A stretch of 38,130 nucleotides of DNA from Methylotenera sp. (GCA_014378495.1 JACMNP010000188.1:1-38130); one strand, 5' to 3'; shown: positions 27,482 through 37,444, numbered from the stretch's first letter. The notes: generated from the sequence alone by a model not told the origin. Program-made: numbers and translations.

Positions 27482-29241
27482 GCGCCTTGTTAAATAACCA
27501 AGAAAATTTTTTAGGTGAAGTTAATCTAAAAGAAGTCCATATCAGTGAAATGGACTCTATTAAATTAATGCCAGATTTAATAATAGCCTCGCAAATAAAG
27601 CAGGCTAAATTACAAGCTCAGCTACAGCAACGTCGCACAATTGAGGTGTTAGAAGAACTTACAGGATATGACCAAGAGTCATTCTTAATCGCACTTAGCC
27701 GGACATTACATTTTTCTGCAGTGAGTATGAAAGAGCTCAATGACTTGACTGCAGATTTCGAGACTGTTTCATTTTCAGCGGCACAAAAGAAAGAGTGTTT
27801 AGCTTTTAATTCTACAAAAAATGATTTAATTATCGCCTTTGCAGACCCTTTTAATGAAAGTCTTCAAGAGTGGGTGATTGAAAATATAAAACGCCCATTT
27901 ACCTGGCGGCTAGCGCATCCTAAAGACATTGCTGCATTTTTAGCTCGATTTGAAGAAACTATGCGAGCTATGGATGATTTGCATGACAGTTCAAATAATA
28001 TTGCTACAGAGGCAGATGAAACCGTAGTGAATTTATCGTTAAAATCGATAAATGAAGATACAAACCCAATAGTAAAGCTCATCAACTCTACACTTTATGA
28101 TGCGTTAAAAGTGGGTGCCAGTGACATTCATCTTGAATGTTCAAGTACAGGTTTATCAGTGAAATACCGTATTGATGGAGTGATGGCAAGCGTAGGTGGG
28201 ATGCAGGGCTCAGATAGTGCCGACCAAGCAATATCCCGTGTGAAAGTCATGGCGCAATTAGATATTGCAGAGCGACGAATCCCACAGGATGGCCGTTTTA
28301 AAGTGGTTATACAAGGTCGCGAAGTGGATTTCCGTGTCTCGATTATGCCAAGCGTGTTTGGTGAAGATGCTGTGCTGCGGGTCTTAGACAGAAAAGCATT
28401 GTCAGAAGAAGCGCAGGGCTTGAGCCTGCAAGCATTAGGATTTGACGCAAAAATAATTAGCCAGTTTCGTCGACTTGCCAAAGAGCCTTATGGCATGGTT
28501 CTGGTGACAGGGCCTACAGGCAGCGGTAAAACTACTTCATTGTATGCAGCAATTTCTGAAGTCAATACTGGACACGACAAAATAATCACAATTGAAGACC
28601 CTGTTGAATACCAATTACCAGGCGTCTTACAAATTCCTGTGAATGAAAAGAAGGGCCTGACTTTTGCACGTGGTTTACGCTCTATTTTGCGTCATGACCC
28701 AGACAAAATTATGGTGGGTGAGATTCGTGACTCAGAAACTGCACAAATTGCTGTACAAGCGGCACTGACAGGCCATTTAGTTTTTACTACCGTACATGCC
28801 AATAGCGTTTTAGATGTGATTGGTCGTTTTATGCACATGGGTGTAGACCCATATAACTTTGTTGCGGCAATGAATGGCATCATGGCGCAAAGGCTCATTC
28901 GTACCATTTGTCCACATTGTGCTGAAGACTATCAGCCAGATGATCAATTGCTTCTTGATTCAGCCATTACACCAGAACAGTCTAATCATATGCACTTTAA
29001 GTTTGCCAAGGGCTGTGGGCATTGTCGTGGAACGGGTTATCGCGGCCGCAAAGCAGTTGCGGAATTACTGATTCTAAATGATGAGCTTCGCGAAATGATT
29101 GTAGCTCGTGAGCCTATTCGTAAATTAAAAGAGGCTGCAAAAAGAAGCGGTATGCACACAATACGTGAAGCAGCACTTGAAGCTGCTGGAAACGGCCTTA
29201 CTACTTTACAAGAGATTAATCGTGTTACGTTTATTGCCTGA
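27478..29241 (+). CDS. gspE: Type II secretion ATPase GspE
   Basis: VTGPTGSGKTTSLYAAI, ITIEDPVEYQLPGVLQI, GEIRDSETAQIAVQAALTGHLVFTTVHAN, tetracysteine CPHC...CGHC. Confidence 0.94.
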   Translation: MSALLNNQENFLGEVNLKEVHISEMDSIKLMPDLIIASQIKQAKLQAQLQQRRTIEVLEELTGYDQESFLIALSRTLHFSAVSMKELNDLTADFETVSFSAAQKKECLAFNSTKNDLIIAFADPFNESLQEWVIENIKRPFTWRLAHPKDIAAFLARFEETMRAMDDLHDSSNNIATEADETVVNLSLKSINEDTNPIVKLINSTLYDALKVGASDIHLECSSTGLSVKYRIDGVMASVGGMQGSDSADQAISRVKVMAQLDIAERRIPQDGRFKVVIQGREVDFRVSIMPSVFGEDAVLRVLDRKALSEEAQGLSLQALGFDAKIISQFRRLAKEPYGMVLVTGPTGSGKTTSLYAAISEVNTGHDKIITIEDPVEYQLPGVLQIPVNEKKGLTFARGLRSILRHDPDKIMVGEIRDSETAQIAVQAALTGHLVFTTVHANSVLDVIGRFMHMGVDPYNFVAAMNGIMAQRLIRTICPHCAEDYQPDDQLLLDSAITPEQSNHMHFKFAKGCGHCRGTGYRGRKAVAELLILNDELREMIVAREPIRKLKEAAKRSGMHTIREAALEAAGNGLTTLQEINRVTFIA

Positions 29242-29245
29242 TTTT

Positions 29246-30115
29246 ATGAGGCCTATTTTTTTATCATCTACCAAGATTTTGGTAGGGTTAAGTGCAAACA
29301 GTCTTGCTGTCATCAAGCAATCAGGTGTTTTACAAAAACGTATAATTGATCAGCAGCACGCATTACTTGCCTCTACAAATGATGCACAAATCTGGCAACG
29401 TGCAATTAACGCGCTTGATAGCCTGCTTGCCACAATGCAAGTGAAACCAAATGATGAGATTCATATAGTCTTAGCCAGTAATCTTGTACGTTATTTGGCA
29501 TTGCCTACTCAGCAAATATTAATGAACTCGTCTGAAAAGCTTGCTTATTCAATTGCTGCGTACCGTGAAGTCTATGGTTCAGTAGTGGATGAGTGGAAAA
29601 TTCAACTTGATGATGCGCCACCACATCAAGCCACTATAGTTGCTGCTATCGATAAAAATTTATTGGTAGCGCTTACACAAGTATCACTCAAGTATCAGCT
29701 TAAATTGATTAGTATTAGTCCTTACCTAATGTCTGCATTTAACTTTCTAGCAAATCAAATCGGTAAAGCAAGTGGCTATCTAGTCATTGTGGAATCTGAA
29801 CGTTTGTTATTGATTAGTTTGCATAAAGGGCAATGCGAAAATTTGAAAGCTTTTGCAGTGGATGTCGATTGGCAAATTGAATTAAATCGTTTGTTATTAC
29901 GTGAAGCATTACTACAAGAAAATAACTATCGCGATGTTTTAGTTTATGCGCCAGCACAAAAAAATATTGTTTTAAATGAGGTGAAAGGCTGGAAAGTTAA
30001 GCGCATTGACTCAGTGCGCATAAATCAACGACAAAACAGTATATTCACTAACAAAACAGTATCTAAAAAAACTATAGATAATCCTCACTTTTCTATACTT
30101 GAGGCATCAATATGA
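29246..30115 (+). CDS. PilM/GspL-like actin-fold component of the secretion system
   Basis: The track ORF begins inside gspE; ATG 29246 (MRPIFLSSTKILVGLSANSLAVIKQSG) is more likely; position between gspE and PilN/PilO-like genes. Confidence 0.6.
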   Translation: MRPIFLSSTKILVGLSANSLAVIKQSGVLQKRIIDQQHALLASTNDAQIWQRAINALDSLLATMQVKPNDEIHIVLASNLVRYLALPTQQILMNSSEKLAYSIAAYREVYGSVVDEWKIQLDDAPPHQATIVAAIDKNLLVALTQVSLKYQLKLISISPYLMSAFNFLANQIGKASGYLVIVESERLLLISLHKGQCENLKAFAVDVDWQIELNRLLLREALLQENNYRDVLVYAPAQKNIVLNEVKGWKVKRIDSVRINQRQNSIFTNKTVSKKTIDNPHFSILEASI

Positions 30116-30666
30116 CTCAAAAGCTGAATTTAGCATTTATCCAGCAGCCTCTTTTTTCCTTATATTCATGGACTGGATTAGGAGTACTGGTTTTAATCGT
30201 GAGCTTAATCGTTGCTAATTTAACGTGGCAATCTTATCAAGATAATCAAACTATCTATCAAGAGATTACAGCGAAACTAAATCTGCACAATCACTATAAA
30301 AAAAATGTAGCTAAAGTGGTTGTAATCAATATTCCAACAGAAAAAATAAAAGAGGTTCAAGAAGCTGTGAATTTTCTGATTATTCCTTGGAGTTCTTTAT
30401 TATTAAATATTGAACAATCTAATATTCCTGATATTGCATTACTTGGCTTGGAACCAAGCATAAAAAAACAACAAGTATTAGTGACAGGTCAGGCTAAAAA
30501 TCTAGAGACAGTATTCAGTTATGTTAAACAGCTAGAGACGCAACCTGTGCTATCGCAAGTGTATTTGCAAAAGCATAGTATTGACGAGGCCGATGTTTCA
30601 AAGCCTGTAAATTTCACTATTTTAGCTAAATGGCAAATGTCTCAAGAAAAGCATAGCCATGAATAA
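30112..30666 (+). CDS. PilN-like inner-membrane assembly protein
   Basis: One N-terminal TM then coiled coil; LLNIEQSNIPDIALLGLEPSIKKQQVLVTGQAKNLETVFSYVKQLE. Confidence 0.6.
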   Translation: MTQKLNLAFIQQPLFSLYSWTGLGVLVLIVSLIVANLTWQSYQDNQTIYQEITAKLNLHNHYKKNVAKVVVINIPTEKIKEVQEAVNFLIIPWSSLLLNIEQSNIPDIALLGLEPSIKKQQVLVTGQAKNLETVFSYVKQLETQPVLSQVYLQKHSIDEADVSKPVNFTILAKWQMSQEKHSHE

Positions 30667-31318
30667 GCTAAATTTACATTATTGTTATTGGCTATCAGGT
30701 AAATTTGCAGAAAAGCTCAGTGTATGGGGTATTTTAGGATTTCTTATATTCATGAGTTGTGTAATTTTTTATCTAGTACAAGTCGTGCCATTAGAACAAA
30801 AAATTAAATATGCACAGCAAAATATGTTTGCTCAAAATCTATTACAGGATGAATTAAGCAATTCAGAAAATAGAAAAATAGCTTTAAAAAACAGAAATAC
30901 AGTGGTGAATGAAAAAAAACTCACTGATAGCCAAACTCAATCTCAATTAGCAGACCCTGCACAAGAGTTGATCAAGTTTAATGAGATGCTTCCCAATGGC
31001 GCTAGCCTACCTAATTGGTTAAGCTTGATTGATAAAGCTGCAATAAAACAACATTTGATATTAAACCGTGGGGATTACAAGCTAACCCAAATTAAGCAAG
31101 ATAAAACCAAAAAAAATCAGTCATCTCGTTATGAAATTGTATTGCCAGTGACAGGGCAATATACGCAAATACGGCAGTTTATTGCCAATGTCTTGCAGCT
31201 TCAGCCTGCACTTGCGCTAAGTGATTTACAAATTAAACGTGAAAATACACTCGCACCATTGGTTGAAGCTAGATTGGTATTCGTGTTATTTTTGAAAGAT
31301 AACTCATGGGCAAAATGA
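30659..31318 (+). CDS. PilO/GspM-like inner-membrane assembly protein
   Basis: One N-terminal TM, coiled coil, then YEIVLPVTGQYTQIRQFIANVLQLQPALALSDLQIKRE. Confidence 0.6.
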   Translation: MNKLNLHYCYWLSGKFAEKLSVWGILGFLIFMSCVIFYLVQVVPLEQKIKYAQQNMFAQNLLQDELSNSENRKIALKNRNTVVNEKKLTDSQTQSQLADPAQELIKFNEMLPNGASLPNWLSLIDKAAIKQHLILNRGDYKLTQIKQDKTKKNQSSRYEIVLPVTGQYTQIRQFIANVLQLQPALALSDLQIKRENTLAPLVEARLVFVLFLKDNSWAK

Positions 31319-31902
31319 TTCAAGCCAATGCTAGTCCCAAATCATCTAATAAATGGTTAATTAGATTACTGTTAATCACAGTGATGCTTACTGTTTGGAT
31401 GGCGTTAAGAACTAACCCCACCAATGACGAAGCAAATGAGCTTGAAGTCAAACATAACGATTTGCCAAGAAAAATTCAACCGTTAATGACAGGGGAATTA
31501 AATATAGCAATTAATCAAAATAATCTGATTCCTTGGCAAGAGCTTAAACGTGAACCATTAACAGATAAGGCCAATAATCTATTTAAGATTCATTCCTGGC
31601 TCGTTATTCCACCGGTAAAAAAAATAAAACCATTACCTCCGCCACCCCCTGTAGCACCGCAAGCGCCATTTACTTACTTTGGAAAATTAGAGGATTCTCC
31701 AAAGGGTACCCTGATATTTTTGATGGCGAGCGACAAACTATATTCAGTGGTTAAAGGTGAAAATATTAACCAGCAATGGCGGCTAGATAATGAAGAGGAA
31801 AATATTTTAAGGCTTACTTATTTGCCACTAAACCTACCTCAAGTCGTATCAAAACTTACAAAAACATTAGCGGCGCCTGCTCTTGCAGACATGAATCAGT
31901 AA
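31306..31902 (+). CDS. PilP/GspC-like periplasmic component (proline-rich)
   Basis: N-terminal TM, PPPPPVAPQAPFTYFGKLEDSPKGTLIFLMASDKLYSVVKGENINQQWRLD. Confidence 0.55.
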   Translation: MGKMIQANASPKSSNKWLIRLLLITVMLTVWMALRTNPTNDEANELEVKHNDLPRKIQPLMTGELNIAINQNNLIPWQELKREPLTDKANNLFKIHSWLVIPPVKKIKPLPPPPPVAPQAPFTYFGKLEDSPKGTLIFLMASDKLYSVVKGENINQQWRLDNEEENILRLTYLPLNLPQVVSKLTKTLAAPALADMNQ

Positions 31903-31915
31903 AAAGGATTTACCA

Positions 31916-34000
31916 ATGATATTTACCAATAAGATGCATCACCTTAAACAACGATACCGATGTCGATTGCTTATTACGATGCTTATTACACAAATTGCCA
32001 GTTGTGCTTTTGCACCATGGGATAAATCTGTAGACAAAAATAAAACACCAGAAGTGCAAGTGGCAGAGGCTCAAGATAAGATAAGTAAGCATCCCGAAGT
32101 AACTGTTAACCGTAAAAATCTACTAGTCACGAATGAATTAGCCTCAACTAAATTACTTCGCCAGGCAGAGCAAGCACGTTCTAAAGGCCTATATGACCAA
32201 GCTAATACACTATATGATCGCGTGCTTGATTTTTTACCAGATGAGCCTTCTGCAATTAGTGGAAAATTATTAGTTGAGCGAGAGAAATCACAATTAAAAC
32301 GACTGGATAAAGCTATTGAGCTTGCGGACAATAATAAACTAGAAGATGCTAAAGAGATTGTCCACGACATATTATTGGAAAGCCCGCAGCAAATCCAAGC
32401 GTTGAATTTACAGCAACGTATCAACGAAAAATTAGCACCAACTAAAGCACAACCGCCACAACTCAAACCTCAGTTTGATAGGCCCGTCACTTTAGAACTA
32501 CGTGACGCGAATATTAAAGTGGTATTTGAAGCTTTATCACGTGCTACAGGCATTAATTTTATTTTAGACAAAGATATTAAGCCAGAAACAAAAGCAACAA
32601 TTTTTGTTAAGAAAGCGCGTATTGAAGATGCTATTGAAATGGTACTTTCAAGTAACGGCTTACAAAAAAAGGCATTGTCAGAAAATTCGGCATTAGTGTT
32701 TCCTAGCACACAGGCTAAATTAAAAGACTATCAAGATTTAATGATCCGTAGTTTTTATTTTACAAATACAAATGCTAAGCAAGTTTCCACTTTACTTAAA
32801 ACAATGCTCAAAACAAAAGACATTTTTGTAGACGAGCGTTTAAATATGCTGGTGATGCGAGATACTCCTGAGATCATTCGAATTGCAGAAAAGTTAATTG
32901 CGGCAAATGATTTAGAAGAGCCAGAAGTGATGCTGGATATTGAAGTGTTAGAAGTTAGCCGAAGTCGTTTGCAAGAACTAGGGGTTGAATTTCCAAATCG
33001 TATTGCTGTAAATAGCTTAATACCAATTACCACTGTTACCTCAGCAACCGGGGTAGTGGCAAGTTCAACAGTCAACACAGCATCACAATTGACTTTAGGA
33101 GGACTGCTCCATCTCAATCAAAATAGATTTGATGTATCTCCAAATCCGGCTGTGAATTTTAGAAAAATCACTGGGGATGTCAATTTACTTTCTAACCCTA
33201 GAATTCGTGTGAAAAATAACGAAAAAGCTAAAATATTAGTGGGTGATAAGGTGCCTATCATTACAACTACTTCTACGGCCAATGTAGGGATTTCAGAAAG
33301 CGTGCAATATGTTGATGTAGGTTTGAAGCTTGATGTTGAGCCTCGTGTGACACTCGATGATTATGTCAATATTAAAATTGGTCTAGAGGTTAGCTCGCTT
33401 GGTGAAAAAACCATTACTAAAAATGGCGCAACGGTTTATACAATCGGTACTCGCAATGCAAACACTGCATTACGGTTGAAGAACGGTGAAACACAAGTAT
33501 TGGCTGGTTTAATTTTAGATGATGAACGGAAAAACGCTAGTAAGTTACCGGGTTTAGGTGATATTCCATTATTAGGCAGATTATTCGCTAATCAAGAAGA
33601 TAAAAAAAGCAAAACAGAAATTGTATTGGCTATAACGCCAAGGATAATCGGCAATATAAGACTACCCGAAGCAGAAGTAGCCGAGTATTGGTCGGGTACA
33701 GAAAATTTAATCACTAATAAACCATTAGTAAACTTACCTGTAACTGCTTCGCCTTTAAGCCCTCAGGACAAATTAAAAGAGCAAATCCGTTCACGACAGT
33801 CTCAAACCAATGCAGAGTTAGTGCCGCCGGATGCAACGCAGGAAGCCCCTACAAGCCAACCACCGGTAGCAACCCCAGCGGAGACTTCAAAATCGCAAAA
33901 TGTACCTGAGGCAAGTCCTTCGGCATTACCTCAACAGGGGGAGTTGCAAGATTTACCACCTCCTCTGATAGATCCATCAAATCCACCGTTAGCACCATGA
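31916..34000 (+). CDS. gspD: Type II secretion secretin GspD
   Basis: 694 aa; VTLELRDANIKVVFEALSRATGINFILD N-domains; secretin core NPRIRVKNNEKAKILVGDKVPI...LPGLGDIPLLGRLF. Confidence 0.92.
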   Translation: MIFTNKMHHLKQRYRCRLLITMLITQIASCAFAPWDKSVDKNKTPEVQVAEAQDKISKHPEVTVNRKNLLVTNELASTKLLRQAEQARSKGLYDQANTLYDRVLDFLPDEPSAISGKLLVEREKSQLKRLDKAIELADNNKLEDAKEIVHDILLESPQQIQALNLQQRINEKLAPTKAQPPQLKPQFDRPVTLELRDANIKVVFEALSRATGINFILDKDIKPETKATIFVKKARIEDAIEMVLSSNGLQKKALSENSALVFPSTQAKLKDYQDLMIRSFYFTNTNAKQVSTLLKTMLKTKDIFVDERLNMLVMRDTPEIIRIAEKLIAANDLEEPEVMLDIEVLEVSRSRLQELGVEFPNRIAVNSLIPITTVTSATGVVASSTVNTASQLTLGGLLHLNQNRFDVSPNPAVNFRKITGDVNLLSNPRIRVKNNEKAKILVGDKVPIITTTSTANVGISESVQYVDVGLKLDVEPRVTLDDYVNIKIGLEVSSLGEKTITKNGATVYTIGTRNANTALRLKNGETQVLAGLILDDERKNASKLPGLGDIPLLGRLFANQEDKKSKTEIVLAITPRIIGNIRLPEAEVAEYWSGTENLITNKPLVNLPVTASPLSPQDKLKEQIRSRQSQTNAELVPPDATQEAPTSQPPVATPAETSKSQNVPEASPSALPQQGELQDLPPPLIDPSNPPLAP

Positions 34001-34482
34001 CAGAGCGAGCTGATAAAGGTTTTACCTTGATTGAATTAGTGGTTACTGTCGCGATATTGGCTATTTTAGCGAGTGCTGCGATGCCTATGTTGCAAGTAAG
34101 TGTGCAACGTGTAAAAGAAAGTGAATTACGTGCAGATTTGCGCCAAATTCGAGATGCGTTAGATGCTTATAAAAAAGCATCTGATGAAGGTCATATTAAA
34201 AAAACTATTGAGCAAACTGGATACCCACCGAATTTAGATGTTTTGGTGAATGGTGTCACAGATGAAAAAGACCCGAATAAGCATAAACTTAAATTCTTGC
34301 GTAAAATCCCAGTAGACCCGATGAATAGTGAGTTTATCACTATCGATAAGCCTGAGACTAACTGGGGATTACGAAGTTATATTAGCGAAGCGGATAACCC
34401 AGCTGATGGTGATGATGTGTATGATATTTATTCACGTAGTCAGCAAATAGGCACCAACGGGATTCCTTATGCAAAATGGTAA
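33997..34482 (+). CDS. Type II secretion pseudopilin (GspG-like)
   Basis: KGFTLIELVVTVAILAILASAAMPML prepilin motif; VDPMNSEFITI...DVYDIYSRSQQIGTNG. Confidence 0.88.
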   Translation: MTERADKGFTLIELVVTVAILAILASAAMPMLQVSVQRVKESELRADLRQIRDALDAYKKASDEGHIKKTIEQTGYPPNLDVLVNGVTDEKDPNKHKLKFLRKIPVDPMNSEFITIDKPETNWGLRSYISEADNPADGDDVYDIYSRSQQIGTNGIPYAKW

Positions 34483-34897
34483 ACATCTTGTTTTAAGGGA
34501 TTCATGCCAACTCAAAAAAAAGTGGTTAATTCTGAAAGGATTTACGCTAATAGAGTTACTGGTTGTTTTAGCTATTTTGGCGCTACTGCTCACTTTAGCT
34601 GTGCCAAAATATTTTAACAGTATAGAACGCGCAAAAGATGCGACGTTAAGGCATGACCTCAGTACCTTACGTGAAAGCATAGATAAATTTTATGCGGATA
34701 ATGGTCAATATCCTAAAACTTTAGATGACTTAGTAGACCACAAATATATTCGCCAAGTACCTGTAGATCCTATTACTGATAAAAGTACGACATGGATAAT
34801 TATTGCCCCAGAACCGCCTTTAGAGGGCGATATCTATGATATTCATAGTGGAGCGACTAGTCTTGCTAAAGATGGAAGTCGCTATGCTGACTGGTAA
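34469..34897 (+). CDS. Type II secretion pseudopilin (GspG-like)
   Basis: KGFTLIELLVVLAILALLLTLAVPKYF; VPVDPITDKSTTW...IYDIHSGATSLAKDG. Confidence 0.88.
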   Translation: MQNGKHLVLRDSCQLKKKWLILKGFTLIELLVVLAILALLLTLAVPKYFNSIERAKDATLRHDLSTLRESIDKFYADNGQYPKTLDDLVDHKYIRQVPVDPITDKSTTWIIIAPEPPLEGDIYDIHSGATSLAKDGSRYADW

Positions 34898-35408
34898 GAA
34901 AACACTTAATCTTGATTATAAAAATAAAGGTTTTACATATATAGGCCTATTAGCAATTATTGTGATTGCAGGAATAGGTTTAACAGGTGTCAGTGTAGTG
35001 TGGCACCAAGATATGCAGCGTGAGCGTGAAAAAGAGCTTTTATTTATCGGTGAGCAATTTCGACTAGCTATTGGACATTACTATGAGGATACCCCTAGTG
35101 GCGTAAAGCAATTTCCAAAAAAGTTGGAGGATTTAGTCATTGATAATCGCTTTCCAGTCGTTAGGAGACATTTACGTAAGCTTTATTCAGACCCCATTGG
35201 TCGTAATAAGCCATGGGGTCTAGTAACGCAGCAAGGTCAAATTATTGGTGTTTATAGCTTATCAGTACAAACTCCCACTAAGAAGTCTGGTTTTGAACCT
35301 ATGTATGAATCTTTTAAAACAGCAAGTGAATACAGCGATTGGAAGTTTATTTATAGCCCCGGCACTATTACTTCAAATACGCTAATAACTAGCCAGTCTG
35401 CTGAATAA
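34872..35408 (+). CDS. Third pseudopilin-like protein with atypical prepilin motif
   Basis: KGFTYIGLLAIIVIAGIGLTGVSVVW; lacks the canonical E5 (GFTYIG rather than GFTLIE); start ATG 34872 or 34884. Confidence 0.8.
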   Translation: MEVAMLTGKKTLNLDYKNKGFTYIGLLAIIVIAGIGLTGVSVVWHQDMQREREKELLFIGEQFRLAIGHYYEDTPSGVKQFPKKLEDLVIDNRFPVVRRHLRKLYSDPIGRNKPWGLVTQQGQIIGVYSLSVQTPTKKSGFEPMYESFKTASEYSDWKFIYSPGTITSNTLITSQSAE

Positions 35409-35428
35409 TTTAAATAATATCAGTATTG

Positions 35429-36088
35429 CTATAAATACTGCCTGTAATATTTAAGTACTTTTGGAACATAGTTCAGCGTTTCAGAGTAGGGCGGAATACG
35501 ATCTCCATATTTTTGGACGGCGGCTGGCCCTGCATTGTATGCAGCCAATGTTAATTGTAAATCACCTTTAAATAAATCTAGTAGTTCACGAAGATATTTT
35601 GCACCCGCTAAAATATTTTGTTTTGGGTCGTTTTTATTTAATACTTTAAAGCGTCTTGCTGTGGACGGCATCAGTTGCATCAATCCATATGCACCTCTGT
35701 TAGAGGTGGCATGCGGATTATGTTTAGATTCAACGGTGATGACTGCATGAATTAATGCAGGATCTACAGCAGTTTCGTTTGCAGCGAACATTACCTCCCT
35801 GTTAAAGGGTAACTTTCTTGCGCTCATAATGTTTTCTGATAAAACATCAGTAACTGATTGCGCATCAACTTGTTCTTCAATTTTTACCGTATAGGATTGT
35901 TCAGACCGAATATTGTTAATACTAATTTCGTCTGTTTTGGATAAGTCTATGTAAACATCCGCCTGTGCTGAATTGCATGTAATGACTGCTAAAAAGACCA
36001 ACATATTTAATATCAATATCTCAGGTGATTTTTTTTGAGAGTCGCCTAAAAATTGGATGAAAACTTTATGCATGTGCAAAGTGTGCAT
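35429..36088 (-). CDS. Lytic transglycosylase (SLT domain)
   Basis: HAVITVESKHNPHATSNRGAYGLMQLMPSTARRF, NILAGAKYLRELLDLFKGDLQLTLAAYNAGPAAVQKYG. Confidence 0.93.
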   Translation of the reverse strand: MHTLHMHKVFIQFLGDSQKKSPEILILNMLVFLAVITCNSAQADVYIDLSKTDEISINNIRSEQSYTVKIEEQVDAQSVTDVLSENIMSARKLPFNREVMFAANETAVDPALIHAVITVESKHNPHATSNRGAYGLMQLMPSTARRFKVLNKNDPKQNILAGAKYLRELLDLFKGDLQLTLAAYNAGPAAVQKYGDRIPPYSETLNYVPKVLKYYRQYL

Positions 36089-36156
36089 CAGAAATGTTAC
36101 AAATTTTATTTTTAATCTGATAAAAATCTATTGTAAGTCTAAGCGCTATTCACATT

Positions 36157-36171
36157 TGTTGATGATTATCA
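36157..36171. promoter_or_regulatory. Fur-box-like site within a perfect 11-bp-arm palindrome (36153-36178)
   Basis: tgttgatgattatca matches TGATAATNATTATCA at 12/14 specified positions; palindrome catttgttgat-gatt-atcaacaaatg. Confidence 0.5.
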
Positions 36172-36222
36172 ACAAATGCTAAACAACTAGTCTTAACGGG
36201 CTATGCAAGTAATATAACAATG

Positions 36223-36237
36223 TCATTTTCATTATCA
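36223..36237. promoter_or_regulatory. Second Fur-box-like site
   Basis: tcattttcattatca matches TGATAATNATTATCA at 11/14 specified positions. Confidence 0.4.
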
Positions 36238-36336
36238 ACACTATTGTTGTTGATAAGCCATGATGCCTGCCGATTCATTGAGGAAAAGGTGTTTGTTTTA
36301 GCAACAGTCAATCAATCTATTTTCTAAAAGGATGAA

Positions 36337-37158
36337 ATGATGCAAAAAACAACACTTATTCAAATTTTGGCGACTAGTACAATACTTCTTTCAGCATTAA
36401 GTGTACATGCGGAGTCAGACGGCAACCGTGGCTACGTTGGAAGAAACGCAAATGGTTGCAAAGGTTTACCAAGCTATGAACAACTTAAGTCTGCATTAGT
36501 TAGTGCTGTTGCAGCAGATTCAACAGGATTTAATTTGAATATGTGGGCAACAATTGTTGATCGCGATGGCGTAGTTTGTGCAGTTGCTTTTTCAGGTGCT
36601 GACAGAGGATCACAATGGCCAGGCAGTCGCGTCATTTCAGCGCAAAAAGCCAACACTGCAAATGCATTTAGTTTAGATGGCTTAGCATTGTCTACAGCTA
36701 ATTTATATTCTGCAGTACAAGGAACATCAGATGCTAGCCCACTCGGAGGAAGTTTATATGGCTTGCAGTTTAGTAATCCTGTAGATACTGCAGTGGCTTA
36801 TGGTGGGAACCCCGCAGCAGTTGGAACTAAATTCGATCCTATGGTTGGTAATCGCGTAGGTGGAATTAATGTATTTGGTGGAGGGTTAGCACTTTATAAC
36901 AGCTCTAAAAAAGTAGTTGGTGCGTTAGGTTTATCTGGAGATACTTCATGCGCAGATCATAATCAAGCTTGGTTGGTACGTAAAAATTTAGGCCTAGATA
37001 ATCTGGCTGGTATTGGCGGAGTATCAGGAGATGCAACGCGTCCCGATAATATTGTGTATGACAGCATTAATGGGAATAGCAATAATATTACCGATGGTTG
37101 GGAGCAGCCAATTTGTGCCAATACTAGCAACCCAACTAGCTTGCCAGCAGTAAAGTAG
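36337..37158 (+). CDS. Secreted GlcG/HbpS-family (possible heme-binding) protein
   Basis: Signal peptide; WATIVDRDGVVCAVAFSGADRGSQWPGSRVISAQKANTANAF, GGLALYNSSKKVVGALGLSGDTSCADH. Confidence 0.8.
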   Translation: MMQKTTLIQILATSTILLSALSVHAESDGNRGYVGRNANGCKGLPSYEQLKSALVSAVAADSTGFNLNMWATIVDRDGVVCAVAFSGADRGSQWPGSRVISAQKANTANAFSLDGLALSTANLYSAVQGTSDASPLGGSLYGLQFSNPVDTAVAYGGNPAAVGTKFDPMVGNRVGGINVFGGGLALYNSSKKVVGALGLSGDTSCADHNQAWLVRKNLGLDNLAGIGGVSGDATRPDNIVYDSINGNSNNITDGWEQPICANTSNPTSLPAVK

Positions 37159-37181
37159 CTAGTAATTCAGCATAAAGTAAG

Positions 37182-37228
37182 TCTGTGCGATATTAATACC
37201 CATAAACAAAATTATTTTATCGCACAGA
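37182..37228. other. Stem-loop downstream of the HbpS-like gene
   Basis: 11-bp arms tctgtgcgata (37182-37192) and tatcgcacaga (37218-37228), 25-nt loop. Confidence 0.5.
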
Positions 37229-37444
37229 TATCTAATAAAAAAAATTAAATAGAACTAGTTTTTCTGTAAAAGTTGTTACAAAACTGTAAGAAAAATACAA
37301 CTTAACCTTAATACTCATGTAACTAAACAAGTTAAAAATGATGCAACTTTTGAGATAAGAAGAAGAGTCATCATTACTTACGTCGATAACGATATACAGT
37401 CGAACAACGATACAGGCCTAACTACAGAACAAAGTGTAGTTTTT

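Noticed and set aside
32071-33117. Minus-strand ORFs inside gspD
   Set aside because: Shadow ORFs opposite a secretin with recognised domains
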